NCBI GenBank assembly: GCA_027491435.1
Contig: JAOZFG010000004.1
Coordinates: forward strand, 1-64,000
DNA length: 64,000 nucleotides
Direction: 5' to 3'
Source of the DNA: Thermoproteota archaeon
GTDB taxonomy: Archaea > Korarchaeota > Korarchaeia > Korarchaeales > Korarchaeaceae
A program made the translations under genes and the position numbers. Below, one piece after another: positions 24,831 through 33,459 of this stretch. The notes below the pieces were generated by a model. The model saw only the letters and a program-made list of their open reading frames with translations, had not been told where the DNA came from and did not search any database. Numbering within the stretch: position 1 is the stretch's first letter; every line of letters begins with the position of its first letter.

Positions 24831-24840
24831 AGGTGGTCAG

Positions 24841-25683
24841 TTGAGGGTGAGGAGGCCAGCCGTCGCTGGCACCTTCTATCCAGCTGATCCTAGCGATCTA
24901 CTCAACATGATCAACCAATTATTTGTGGATGTTGGCTATCAGGGGATACCCTCTCCTTCTGAAGGATTTCGGGCCATAAAGGGGCTGATGTCTCCCCACG
25001 CCGGCTACATATACTCCGGCAGAACCGCTGCAGCTGGTTATGGAAGGTTGGCCTCCGACGGATACCCCGAAACTTTCGTGATTATAGGCCCTAACCACAC
25101 CGGTCTCGGGGCTTCAATTTCCATATCGTCTGCAGATTACTGGGAAACTCCTTTAGGTAAAGTTGAAGTTGACAAGGAGCTGGCAGAAGAAATGGTGAAC
25201 TCTTTCGATGGAGCCTCATACGACGACCTGGCTCACATGGCTGAACACTCAGTCGAGGTGCAGGTTCCTTTCATACAGGTTATATGGCCCAATTCCAAAA
25301 TAGTACCCATAGTAATGGCTCTCCAGGATCCCATATACGCCGACGGATTGGCCAGATCTATAGTCAAGGCCTCGAAGGTTCTATCTAGGGACGTGGTGGT
25401 TATAGCATCATCAGACATGTCCCATTACCTGTCTGAAAGGGAGGCTAACTTAAGGGACAGAGCGGCGTTAAACGCCATACTGGAAATGGACGTGGAGAAG
25501 TTGTTTAGAACTATAGTAGAGATGGACGTGAGCATGTGCGGCCCTGGTCCCGTGGCTACGGCAATATACTTCTCAAAGCTCATGGGCGCCAACAGGGCTG
25601 AACTGGTGAGGTATTCTACGAGTGCTGAGACTAGCGGTGACTACGAACATGTTGTAGGCTACGCGTCGGTGGTGTTCTTATAG
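24841..25683 (+). CDS. MEMO-family protein
   Basis: A 280-residue MEMO (COG1355) protein, structurally related to extradiol dioxygenases. It has the family start RRPAVAGTFYPADPSDL, the metal-region LMSPHAGYIYSGRTAAAGY, IIGPNHTGLG, AEHSVEVQVPFIQ and DMSHYLSE. In archaea the gene usually sits among mevalonate or ribosomal genes, as here next to the IPP isomerase; the biochemical role is unsettled. Its stop TAG shares a base with the GTG of the next gene, giving tight translational coupling. Confidence 0.9.
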   Translation: MRVRRPAVAGTFYPADPSDLLNMINQLFVDVGYQGIPSPSEGFRAIKGLMSPHAGYIYSGRTAAAGYGRLASDGYPETFVIIGPNHTGLGASISISSADYWETPLGKVEVDKELAEEMVNSFDGASYDDLAHMAEHSVEVQVPFIQVIWPNSKIVPIVMALQDPIYADGLARSIVKASKVLSRDVVVIASSDMSHYLSEREANLRDRAALNAILEMDVEKLFRTIVEMDVSMCGPGPVATAIYFSKLMGANRAELVRYSTSAETSGDYEHVVGYASVVFL

Positions 25684-26759
25684 TGGATAAAGAGCTTACA
25701 GAGCCGAGAAAACTGGATCACATAAGGATAGCTCTAGAGGAAATAGTTGACATGTCCAAGGAGGAGAGGTGGTTTGATAGCGTAGAGCTACTACATAACC
25801 CCTTACCTGACAGCTCCTTTGACGAAGTAGACCTCACAACTGAGTTCTTAGGCCATAAAGTTTCAGCTCCAATTCTGATAGAAGGGATGACTGGAGGTCA
25901 CAAGGCGGCCAAGAGGATAAACGAGGAACTGGCGAAAGCCGCGTCTAGGTTCGGAGTTCCCATAGGGGTGGGCAGCCAGAGAGCAGCCTTAGAAAAGGGC
26001 GAACTAGCTCACACCTACAGGGTAGTTAGAGAAATAGCTGACAACGTTCCTGTGATAGCTAACTTGGGAATCTCCCACGTGTTAGGTTCTAATGGCGTTG
26101 ATAACGCGAAAAGGGCCGTTGACATGATTGAAGCAGATGCCATAGCCATACACCTAAACCCTCTACAGGAGGTGATACAGCCGGAAGGGGATCGTGACCT
26201 AAGAGACGGGCTCATTTCAATAAGGGACCTAGTCAGGGAGCTAGACGTGCCCGTAATAGTTAAGGAGGTGGGCTCGGGGATAGGACCTGGTGTAGCTAAG
26301 CTGTTGGATTACGTTGGGGTATATGCCATAGACGTGGCTGGCTCTGGAGGGACTAGCTGGGCGCTTATAGAGGGAGAAAGAGCTCCAGACCGTTCAAAGG
26401 AGAGAACTGCCTCTAATGTCTACAAGAAGTGGGGGATCCCAACCCCAGCAGCTATTCTATCCGTAAGTGAGGCGATCGAAAGGGCTAAATTAATAGGATC
26501 AGGGGGAGTCAGAAACGGTCTGGATGCTGCCAAGTGTATCGCCTTAGGGGCGGACATGGCCGGGGCTGCGAGGCCCTTCTTGAAGGCCGCAGTGGAGGGA
26601 AAGCATGAGGCTGTAGTCTCCCTGCTTAATGATTATTCATATCAACTGAAGATAGCCGTTTTCCTTTCGGGGGCCAAAAGCATACCTCAATTTAGAAAGA
26701 TGAAGAACTACCTGCTCCTTGAACCCCTGGCCAGCTGGGTTAGAAGGCTTCTCATATGA
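25683..26759 (+). CDS. fni: Type 2 isopentenyl-diphosphate delta-isomerase
   Basis: A 358-residue FMN-dependent isomerase (TIM barrel) interconverting IPP and DMAPP for the archaeal lipid pathway. The N terminus has RKLDHIRIALEE, then LIEGMTGGHKAAKRINEELA, GVGSQRAAL, and HLNPLQEVIQPEGDRDL, with the catalytic Gln region. The flavin-phosphate loop is AGSGGTSWALIE plus GSGGVRNGLDAAKCIALGA. The start is GTG 25683, overlapping MEMO by one base. The rest of the mevalonate pathway is not in this window. Confidence 0.94.
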   Translation: MDKELTEPRKLDHIRIALEEIVDMSKEERWFDSVELLHNPLPDSSFDEVDLTTEFLGHKVSAPILIEGMTGGHKAAKRINEELAKAASRFGVPIGVGSQRAALEKGELAHTYRVVREIADNVPVIANLGISHVLGSNGVDNAKRAVDMIEADAIAIHLNPLQEVIQPEGDRDLRDGLISIRDLVRELDVPVIVKEVGSGIGPGVAKLLDYVGVYAIDVAGSGGTSWALIEGERAPDRSKERTASNVYKKWGIPTPAAILSVSEAIERAKLIGSGGVRNGLDAAKCIALGADMAGAARPFLKAAVEGKHEAVVSLLNDYSYQLKIAVFLSGAKSIPQFRKMKNYLLLEPLASWVRRLLI

Positions 26760-26769
26760 CGTTAAAATC

Positions 26770-26778
26770 TTTATATAT
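26770..26778 (+). promoter_or_regulatory. TATA-like box for the eL8 gene
   Basis: The sequence tttatatat lies about 34 nt before the eL8 ATG at 26808, directly after the end of fni. It implies a transcript start near 26800 with a leader of under ten bases. Confidence 0.55.
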
Positions 26779-26807
26779 GGAGGTCGAGGGTTTCAAGGGG
26801 ATGACGG

Positions 26808-27197
26808 ATGACGGCCGGTGGAAAGCCCTTCTACGTGAAGTTTGACGTACCCGACGACCTCGTCCCTAAGATATATGAGTTGATTCAGACCGTCAGGGAG
26901 ACTGGTGGAAAGATAAGAAAGGGCGTCAATGAGACCACTAAATCCGTGGAGAGGGGAGAGGCTCTCTTCGTTGTCATAGCCGAGGACGTCAACCCTCCAG
27001 AGATCGTCGCACACCTGCCAATGCTCTGCGACGACAAGGGGGTGCCCTACGCTTACGTGCCTAGCAAGGAAGAACTAGGTAAGGCGGCTGGAATAGAAGT
27101 TGCCGCCTCTTCCGTAGCCGTTGTAGATCCGGGACAGGCCAAGAGCTTCTTGGAGAGTTTGGTGGACAAGATAAAGGAGATAAGAGGGTCCTCTTAA
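26808..27197 (+). CDS. rpl7ae: 50S ribosomal protein eL8 (L7Ae)
   Basis: A 129-residue L7Ae. The K-turn-binding signature is complete: KIRKGVNETTKSVERGEALFVVIAEDVNPPEIVAHLP. The LPMLCDDKGVPYAYVPSKEELG segment and the hydrophobic C-terminal helix complete the family profile. Besides the ribosome, L7Ae binds box C/D and H/ACA RNAs and RNase P, so it is a likely partner of the sRNA at 17804. The second of two ATGs, 26808, is chosen. It leads the L7Ae-S28e-L24e-aIF5B cluster. Confidence 0.96.
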   Translation: MTAGGKPFYVKFDVPDDLVPKIYELIQTVRETGGKIRKGVNETTKSVERGEALFVVIAEDVNPPEIVAHLPMLCDDKGVPYAYVPSKEELGKAAGIEVAASSVAVVDPGQAKSFLESLVDKIKEIRGSS

Positions 27198-27206
27198 GGA
27201 CTCACC

Positions 27207-27215
27207 TTTTTAAAT
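27207..27215 (+). promoter_or_regulatory. TATA-like box for rps28e, probably leaderless
   Basis: The stretch tttttaaat is centred 28 nt before GTG 27239, with no Shine-Dalgarno-like sequence immediately ahead of the start. The position is right for transcription beginning at or next to the start codon. Confidence 0.5.
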
Positions 27216-27238
27216 CCACATAGTCTCTGGGAAGACGG

Positions 27239-27466
27239 GTGTATAGGTTGCCCGAAGAGGAAGATAAGGCGTACCCGGCCGAAGTAGTTGAGATCATAGG
27301 CAGAACTGGAGTGGCTGGAGACGTCATACAGGTCAGGGCTAAGATTTTAGTGGGGAAGGACAAAGGAAGGGTTCTCACGAGGAACGTGAAGGGACCAGTG
27401 AAGGTAGGGGACATACTGCTCCTCAGGGAGACCGAGATGGAAGCTAGGAAGCTCAAGCCCAGGTAG
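27239..27466 (+). CDS. rps28e: 30S ribosomal protein eS28
   Basis: A 75-residue eS28. The [22 protein letters not shown] core and the C-terminal [17 protein letters not shown] block are the family signature of this OB-like small-subunit protein. The GTG at 27239 fits a leaderless transcript. It is followed 10 nt later by eL24, the invariant archaeal arrangement. Confidence 0.95.
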   Translation: MYRLPEEEDKAYPAEVVEIIGRTGVAGDVIQVRAKILVGKDKGRVLTRNVKGPVKVGDILLLRETEMEARKLKPR

Positions 27467-27476
27467 AGGTGATTAG

Positions 27477-27674
27477 ATGTCCTTCATGTTAAGGAAATGT
27501 GCTTTCTGTGGGAAGGAGATAGAGCCGGGATACGGCTGGATGTACGTGAAGACGGATGGGACGATACTTTACTTTTGCTCCTCTAAATGTGCTAAGAACT
27601 ACCTAAAGCTAGGCAGAAATCCTAAGAAGGTTAAGTGGGTAAGAAAAATGAAAGCCCAGGAGGCGAGCCGGTGA
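27477..27674 (+). CDS. rpl24e: 50S ribosomal protein eL24
   Basis: A 65-residue eL24 with the zinc-binding pairs [13 protein letters not shown] (C8, C11 region) and [22 protein letters not shown]. It contributes to a bridge between the subunits. ATG 27477 follows a GAGGTGATT ribosome-binding site. A nucleoside diphosphate kinase gene that often sits between eL24 and aIF5B in archaea is absent; the aIF5B gene follows after 4 nt. Confidence 0.95.
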   Translation: MSFMLRKCAFCGKEIEPGYGWMYVKTDGTILYFCSSKCAKNYLKLGRNPKKVKWVRKMKAQEASR

Positions 27675-27678
27675 TCGC

Positions 27679-29475
27679 TTGGAGAATATGAGGAGGTTCA
27701 GACAGCCGTTAGTAGCGGTTTTAGGTCATGTAGACTCAGGTAAGACGACCCTTCTCGACTACATCAGGAGGACCCGGGTTGCAGCGAAGGAACCCGGGTC
27801 CATAACTCAACACGTTGGGGCCTCAGAGATACCCACCGATGTTATATACAAGATATGCAAGCCGGTGATGGAGGCTTTGGGCTTAAAGTTCGAGATAAAG
27901 ACAGGGGGTTTGCTTTTCATAGACCTACCAGGGCATGAGGTGTTCACTAACCTGAGGAAGCGAGGAGGGTCAGTAGCTGACATAGCCATACTGGTCATAG
28001 ACATAAATGGGGGAGTTCAGCCTCAGACCGTCGAATCCATAAACATTTTGAAGGAAAGGAAGGTGCCCTTCATTATCGCTTTGAACAAAATTGACACGAT
28101 ATACGGTTGGAAGTCTGAGGAGGGAAGGCCCTTCATAATCGCCGAGAAAGAACAGTCTCCCTCAGTAATAGCTGAGCTCGAGAAGAAGTTGTACAGGGTG
28201 GTGGATCAGCTTGCCTCTTACGGAATCATAGCCGACAGGTACGATAGGATTGCCGATTTTACCAAGACGTTTGCCATAGTGCCCACCAGCGCCGTGACTG
28301 GAGAAGGGATACCAGACCTCCTCACCGTACTGATAGGGCTAGTTCAGAGGTACATGTTAGATCGGCTAGAAATAAAGTTGGAGGAAGGTAGGGGGAGCGT
28401 GCTGGAAGTTAAGCAGCAGCCCGGGCTTGGCACAGTCTTGACAGCCATTATATACGATGGAACCCTAAGAAAAGATGACACCATAGTAGTTGCAGGGGCT
28501 AGAGGGCCTGTGGTCACCAAGGTAAGGGCTCTCCTAGTACCGGAGCCCCTTCAAGAGATGAGGATGACCAAGAAGTTCAAGAGGATCGATGAAGTCTCGG
28601 CGGCAGCTGGAGTGATGATATCCGCCCCCAACTTGGACGATGTGCTTCCGGGCTCGCCCCTTTACGTGGTCAGAGATCCCTCTAAAGTAGAGCAGGTTAA
28701 GGAGGAGGTCAGGAAGGAGATTCAAGGCATTATAATAAACACGGATAAAGTGGGGGTCATAGTTAAGGCTGATACTTTGGGCTCACTGGAGGCCTTAATC
28801 GCCCAGCTATCCAAGGAGGGCATTCCCATAAGGAGGGCTGACATAGGGGACGTGAGCAAAACTGACGTGTTCGAGGCTACCGTGATAAAGTCTAAAGACC
28901 ATAGGTACGCCGCCATACTCGCCTTCAACGTTAAGGTTCCGGAAGACATAGAGAGGGAAGCCCAATCCAGGGGCATCCTAATCTTCAGGGACGTGATAAT
29001 CTACCAGCTGATTGACTCGTTCAAGAAATATCTAGAGGAGCTGAAGAGGAGGGAAGTGGAGAAGATACTGGCTAAATCTGTGTTCCCCGCCGAACTATTA
29101 GTCCTGGAGGGTTTCGTCTTCAGGAGGAGCGAACCGGCCATAATAGGGGTGGAGGTGCTGGCCGGGAGGATAAAGCCAGGGTATCCCCTCATTAACGAGA
29201 GGGGGAAGAGGGTAGGTCAAATTTTAGACATACAGCACGAGGGTAGGAGGCTAAGGGAAGCTAAGGCAGGTGACAGGGTAGCCATTTCAGTTAAAGGGGG
29301 TGTGGTGGGCAGGAACATAAAAGAGGGCAGAAAACTTTACACAGACGTCACCGAAGTTTACGATGAAAAAACCAGGGACGTGTACTTCGGTCACATGACT
29401 GATGAAGAGAAGGAGCTCTATAAAAAGATAATAAATATAAAGTACCAGCTGGGGCAGGGACAAACCACTTTTTAA
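27679..29475 (+). CDS. infB: Translation initiation factor aIF5B
   Basis: A 598-residue archaeal aIF5B. G1 is GHVDSGKT at 16-23, G3 DLPGHE, and G4 NKID. The switch 1 region includes GSITQHVGASEIP. Domain II begins around GRGSVLEVKQQPGLGT, domain III around VIVKADTLGSLEALI, and domain IV carries the KPGYPLI segment. It joins ribosomal subunits. TTG 27679 starts it 4 nt after eL24. No intein is present, unlike some archaeal homologues. Confidence 0.96.
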   Translation: MENMRRFRQPLVAVLGHVDSGKTTLLDYIRRTRVAAKEPGSITQHVGASEIPTDVIYKICKPVMEALGLKFEIKTGGLLFIDLPGHEVFTNLRKRGGSVADIAILVIDINGGVQPQTVESINILKERKVPFIIALNKIDTIYGWKSEEGRPFIIAEKEQSPSVIAELEKKLYRVVDQLASYGIIADRYDRIADFTKTFAIVPTSAVTGEGIPDLLTVLIGLVQRYMLDRLEIKLEEGRGSVLEVKQQPGLGTVLTAIIYDGTLRKDDTIVVAGARGPVVTKVRALLVPEPLQEMRMTKKFKRIDEVSAAAGVMISAPNLDDVLPGSPLYVVRDPSKVEQVKEEVRKEIQGIIINTDKVGVIVKADTLGSLEALIAQLSKEGIPIRRADIGDVSKTDVFEATVIKSKDHRYAAILAFNVKVPEDIEREAQSRGILIFRDVIIYQLIDSFKKYLEELKRREVEKILAKSVFPAELLVLEGFVFRRSEPAIIGVEVLAGRIKPGYPLINERGKRVGQILDIQHEGRRLREAKAGDRVAISVKGGVVGRNIKEGRKLYTDVTEVYDEKTRDVYFGHMTDEEKELYKKIINIKYQLGQGQTTF

Positions 29476-29523
29476 TGCGTCCACCTTTTTAATTCCCGAA
29501 CAGTTGGGAGTCAAGGTGATCCC

Positions 29524-29952
29524 ATGTCAAGTAGAAGGAGGAGAGCTGTAGAGGAAGAGGTATTGATACTGGACGTCAGCGACCCTTCTACCGGAAAGAC
29601 TTACCACGTGAAGCTCCCCAAAGATAACATCAAGCTGTTCATAGGGAAGAAGCTAGGTGACGTGGTACCAGGCGACCCGCTGGGCTTTAACGGTTACAGC
29701 TTCAAGATAACAGGGGGCTCTGACAAGGACGGTTTTCCTATGCACCCCTCCCTCCAATCGACTGGTAAGAAGAAGATACTGCTTTCAGGACCTCCCGGCT
29801 TTCACCCAAGGAGAAAGGGTGAGAGAAGAGCTAAGACTGTAAGGGGAGCTATAATATCGGATGCAATTAAACAGATAAACCTCAAGATAATAGAGAAGGG
29901 CGAGAAAGATCTAGAGGAACTCTTGAAGAGGGAAGAGGAGGACAATCAGTAA
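29524..29952 (+). CDS. rps6e: 30S ribosomal protein eS6
   Basis: A 142-residue eS6 of archaeal length (no long eukaryotic kinase-target tail). Diagnostic parts are FIGKKLGDVVPGD, FKITGGSDKDGFPMHPSLQ and the basic PGFHPRRKGERRAKTVRG. ATG 29524 has an AAGGTGATC ribosome-binding site. A T-rich TATA-like cttttt-aatt lies near 29484-29494. It is followed by aIF2-gamma 10 nt later. Confidence 0.95.
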   Translation: MSSRRRRAVEEEVLILDVSDPSTGKTYHVKLPKDNIKLFIGKKLGDVVPGDPLGFNGYSFKITGGSDKDGFPMHPSLQSTGKKKILLSGPPGFHPRRKGERRAKTVRGAIISDAIKQINLKIIEKGEKDLEELLKREEEDNQ

Positions 29953-29962
29953 GGTGGGTTAA

Positions 29963-31219
29963 TTGGAACCGCTTCAACCTGAGATGAATATTGGAACTGC
30001 CGGTCACGTGGATCACGGTAAGTCCACGCTAGTTCAGGCTCTAACTGGCGTATGGCCTGAGCGCCACAGCGAGGAGCTGAGGAGGGGTATAACTATAAAA
30101 CTCGGGTACGCGAACGCTGACCTGAGGAAGTGTAAGTCCTGTGAGGACGATGATCCCAACTGCTACACCACCTTTGAGAGGTGTCCCATTGACGGTGGAG
30201 ACACCGTGCTGCTGAGGAAGGTGTCCTTTGTAGACTGTCCAGGACATGATACCCTCATGGCTACCATGCTTGCCGGCTCAACCTTGATGGACGCAGCATT
30301 ACTGGTAATAGCAGCAAATGAACCCGCTCCACAACCCCAGACTAGAGAACACCTTTTCGCGCTGAAGATAATGGAAGTCAAACAGATAATCGTGGTTCAA
30401 ACCAAGATAGAGCTCGTAAGCTTCGAAGATGCTGTAAAAAATTATGAACAAATAACGGAGTTCCTCAAGGAGAACTGGGGTGAAGTGCCCCCTATAATTC
30501 CGGTGTCAGCGCTACACGGGGTTAACATAGGCTATCTTATAAGGGAGATGGTCAAGAGGTTCAAGCCTCCAATCAGGGATCCAAATAAAGAGCCTCTTAT
30601 GTACGTGGCCAGGTCTTTCGACGTAAATAAACCGGGTACTAGGCCAGAAGACCTAAAGGGCGGCGTACTTGGCGGAACTATCGTGCAGGGCAGGTTCAGG
30701 GTTGGTGATGAGATAGAGATAAGGCCAGGCGTGCCTAGAGCAGGTAAATTCGTCCCCCTAACCACTAAGATAGTGAGCCTCAGGAGTGAAAACACCCCAT
30801 TAGAGGAGGCTTATCCGGGAGGGCTTATAGGTGTGGGCACACTCCTCGACCCAGCCATAACTAAGGCGGATAACTTGGTAGGGGCAGTGGTTGGAATGCC
30901 CGGAAGTCTACCACCCACCTGGAGGGAGCTGGACGTCGAGGCCCACTTCTTCAAGAAGATAGTGGGAACTAGGGAGGAGATGGACGTTAAAAAGCCGAGT
31001 AAGGGAGAGTTCATCCAGCTTAACGTGGGAACTGCCACCATCCCAGCGATCCTGAAGGACATAGTTGACGAGGGCGAAGTGACTAACCTGTCCCTCCTGT
31101 TGAAGATACCGGCTGTGGCCAAAGAGGGTCAGAGGGTGGCCATTTCGACAAGAATAGGCAACAGGTGGAGGCTGGTTGGGTACGGACACATAAGGGGAGG
31201 GATGGAGTATTCCTACTGA
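29963..31219 (+). CDS. Translation initiation factor aIF2 gamma subunit
   Basis: A 418-residue aIF2-gamma, the GTPase that carries initiator tRNA. G1 is GHVDHGKST at 14-22, the zinc knuckle is CKSCEDDDPNC ... CP, G3 is DCPGHD, and G4-like segment is VQTKIELV (QTK in place of NKxD, normal in this subunit). Domains II and III end in GYGHIRGG. The start TTG 29963 lies behind an AAGGTGGG ribosome site. Alpha and beta subunits are not in this window. Confidence 0.96.
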   Translation: MEPLQPEMNIGTAGHVDHGKSTLVQALTGVWPERHSEELRRGITIKLGYANADLRKCKSCEDDDPNCYTTFERCPIDGGDTVLLRKVSFVDCPGHDTLMATMLAGSTLMDAALLVIAANEPAPQPQTREHLFALKIMEVKQIIVVQTKIELVSFEDAVKNYEQITEFLKENWGEVPPIIPVSALHGVNIGYLIREMVKRFKPPIRDPNKEPLMYVARSFDVNKPGTRPEDLKGGVLGGTIVQGRFRVGDEIEIRPGVPRAGKFVPLTTKIVSLRSENTPLEEAYPGGLIGVGTLLDPAITKADNLVGAVVGMPGSLPPTWRELDVEAHFFKKIVGTREEMDVKKPSKGEFIQLNVGTATIPAILKDIVDEGEVTNLSLLLKIPAVAKEGQRVAISTRIGNRWRLVGYGHIRGGMEYSY

Positions 31220-31257
31220 GCGAAAGGTTTTTAGATCTACTATATTCATCTAGCCTA

Positions 31258-31331
31258 GCGGCCGTGGTCTAGCCTGGACAGGATGCCGGCCCTCCAAGCC
31301 GGCGACCCGGGTTCAAATCCCGGCGGCCGCA
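31258..31331 (+). tRNA. tRNA-Gly (anticodon TCC)
   Basis: Acceptor GCGGCCG/CGGCCGC, anticodon stem CCGGC/GCCGG with loop CCTCCAA, T stem CCGGG/CCCGG around TTCAAAT. The 3' CCA is encoded (31332-31334). Position 33, normally T, is C. A TATA-like ggtttttagat lies about 29 nt upstream. No intron. Confidence 0.95.
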
Positions 31332-31352
31332 CCACTTTTCAGGTGCCTTATC

Positions 31353-31694
31353 ATGTCGAGCGAGGACTGGGAAGAGCTTGAGAGGTTAGTTAAGGAGATC
31401 GCCAGGAAGAGCGGCTATAAATATGATAAATCTATTAACTTAATCGCCGAACTAACCATAGCTTTTTTAAGATCAATCATAGATGGCAAGAGGAAATACA
31501 GAGTGATAATGGAGAGGCTAGGGGATAAGGCGGAGTGGATGACAGTGGCCTTTACCGCCAAGAAGATACCTGCGTGCAAGCACCCTTGCGCATTTTCAGG
31601 TAACCTAGAAACGGTGCTCTCCCTCTACGGGTTCGGTAACATGAATTACATGACCCTGCTTAAAATGATGAGGAAGGTACCCGATGAGATATAG
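31353..31694 (+). CDS. Uncharacterised 113-residue protein
   Basis: No family is recognised. The product is mainly helical, with basic and acidic segments (DWEELERLVKEIARKSGYKY), and contains a two-cysteine stretch ACKHPCAFSG near residue 75 that could bind a metal. The ATG at 31353 is 18 nt after the tRNA-Gly CCA. The last 11 nt overlap the start of the surface peptidase gene, so the two are probably co-translated. Confidence 0.65.
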   Translation: MSSEDWEELERLVKEIARKSGYKYDKSINLIAELTIAFLRSIIDGKRKYRVIMERLGDKAEWMTVAFTAKKIPACKHPCAFSGNLETVLSLYGFGNMNYMTLLKMMRKVPDEI

Positions 31695-33330
31695 TCACCT
31701 AGCCCTTATAGCCCTATTAGTTCTACCACTCTTTAACTCGAGTGCAATTCAAGGGATTAACCTTCAAGTGTTTTTAGCTCAGGATAAGGAGACTCTAATA
31801 TATTCCCTACTCAACTACAGAAAGGGAACTAGAATAATTTACAGAAGGTTGAACCCAGCCTTAAATGGGGAGGTTAAGTTAGAAAAACCTAAAATTCCAG
31901 GGGATATACCTAAGGATTTACTCAATCTAGAAGGCAATAAGTTGACCCTAATCGTCTGGCGATTAAGCGAGACCAAGCGTTTCAACGAGAGCCTGGACGT
32001 CCTTTACAGAGAAGCCTTATCAGAATTAAAGGAGCCTAGAGAGGTGGCTATCTTGTTTTACTCTTCAGACGGTTGGGAGTACTCATTACTGGCCTCTTAC
32101 ATGGCTTTAATTAAGGGAGGAAAGCCTGTTGACCTCACGTACTTTGAAGACAATTTAACTGATGTTTTGAGGGGCTCCAAGTACTTGGTGCTGGTCACAC
32201 CCCCCATCCATAAGGCTAACTTGGGTAGAGTTAAGCGGCTGATACGCCTGGCATCGTCGTTCGATGAGGACCCATACATAGACGTACCCTACGGAATAAT
32301 GACCGGCCTTTCGGTGAGCGATGTATACAATATGGTTCTGCTGTCTGACCTCTACGCTAGAGAAAGGGAGATGGGAGGGATCTCCCTATACGACTCCATC
32401 CCGCTGTTGAATAAACTCTCCTATATAGCTAGATCTGCCGGTCTTATCGTTAAAACTTTAAAATCAGATCCGCAGAACAGGAACATAAGTTATGCAGATC
32501 TGAGGGGGTTTATGGAGGGGCGCTCCGGCATACTCTACGTGAACCTCCATGGAAACCCACAGGCTATGGCTCTAACTCAGACGGGTCCCCTTGTACTAGA
32601 CTACTCCAACGTTCCGAACCTTAAAGGAGCTGTAGTTCTAACATTCTCATGTAACACGCTTAAATTCGAGGAAATAGAAGATCCTACAGCGTCCATAGCC
32701 TACAACTTCGTGGCTAAGGGTGCGTCAGCTTATGTCGGTTCCAATAGGCTAGAATACCTCTACGGCAGGGAAGTAGGTACCAGCTATCCCGACATGTTGC
32801 TCCTCCTCACTCTCAGGATGAACTATACGTTAGGAGAGGCCGTCATGATACTGAACAACATGCACATTAGGGAGCTCATGATGAAGGGGGTGAATAACAT
32901 AGATGCGGCCTACGAAGTTCTAATTGGCGACCCAACTCTAAGGCTTTTCAGGGGGAAGAGAGCTCTAATTGAGGTCAGCCTCATAAGCCCCAACGAGTTT
33001 AAGGCAGTTCTGAAGGAGGAGCTCCCCTCCATCTACTTAAGCTTCGACACAAGGGTTAACTGGGACTCTATCAAGCCAAGAGTTGAGGTGAAAGGCTTAC
33101 CTTCAGTCTACGTAGCTTGGTATTCTGAGAAAGCAGGAGAAAAATCCCGTGTTCACATCTACCTAACCACATCCCTTTATGACTACCTCGGGAACTTAGA
33201 TCCTACTAACTTAATTTTTGTAAAAATAATTGAGGAAAGTCCAATAATTAATGTTCTACCATATGCTATAATACTCATTACGGTATTGTTAGTTGGGTTA
33301 AAAGTGAGTAGGGACGACCTTAAAAGTTAA
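31684..33330 (+). CDS. Gingipain-like (C25-type) surface cysteine peptidase
   Basis: A 548-residue secreted protein. A signal peptide (about 5-20) and a C-terminal membrane anchor (VLPYAIILITVLLVGL) frame the outside portion. The central domain looks like clan CD peptidases of the gingipain family: LYVNLHGNP with candidate catalytic H289, VVLTFSCNT with C323, then ASAYVGSNRLEYLYG, and IGDPTLRLF, which is typical at the end of C25 catalytic domains. A C-terminal beta domain follows. Several N-x-S/T sequons suit a glycosylated surface protein. Enzyme activity is inferred. Confidence 0.75.
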   Translation: MRYSHLALIALLVLPLFNSSAIQGINLQVFLAQDKETLIYSLLNYRKGTRIIYRRLNPALNGEVKLEKPKIPGDIPKDLLNLEGNKLTLIVWRLSETKRFNESLDVLYREALSELKEPREVAILFYSSDGWEYSLLASYMALIKGGKPVDLTYFEDNLTDVLRGSKYLVLVTPPIHKANLGRVKRLIRLASSFDEDPYIDVPYGIMTGLSVSDVYNMVLLSDLYAREREMGGISLYDSIPLLNKLSYIARSAGLIVKTLKSDPQNRNISYADLRGFMEGRSGILYVNLHGNPQAMALTQTGPLVLDYSNVPNLKGAVVLTFSCNTLKFEEIEDPTASIAYNFVAKGASAYVGSNRLEYLYGREVGTSYPDMLLLLTLRMNYTLGEAVMILNNMHIRELMMKGVNNIDAAYEVLIGDPTLRLFRGKRALIEVSLISPNEFKAVLKEELPSIYLSFDTRVNWDSIKPRVEVKGLPSVYVAWYSEKAGEKSRVHIYLTTSLYDYLGNLDPTNLIFVKIIEESPIINVLPYAIILITVLLVGLKVSRDDLKS

Positions 33331-33357
33331 ATAAGGGGAGGGGTTTACTTGAACTGA

Positions 33358-33431
33358 GCCCCGGTAGCTCAGCTGGTCAGAGCGCCGCCTTGGTAAGGCG
33401 GAGGTCGCGGGTTCGAATCCCGCCCGGGGCT
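33358..33431 (+). tRNA. tRNA-Thr (anticodon GGT)
   Basis: Acceptor GCCCCGG/CCGGGGC, anticodon stem CCGCC/GGCGG with loop TTGGTAA, T stem GCGGG/CCCGC around TTCGAAT, discriminator T. CCA is not encoded. An A/T-rich ttaaataagg (33327-33336) lies about 26 nt before the 5' end. No intron. Confidence 0.96.
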
Positions 33432-33459
33432 CTCTTAAATTGAGTATGGGGTGTAAATT

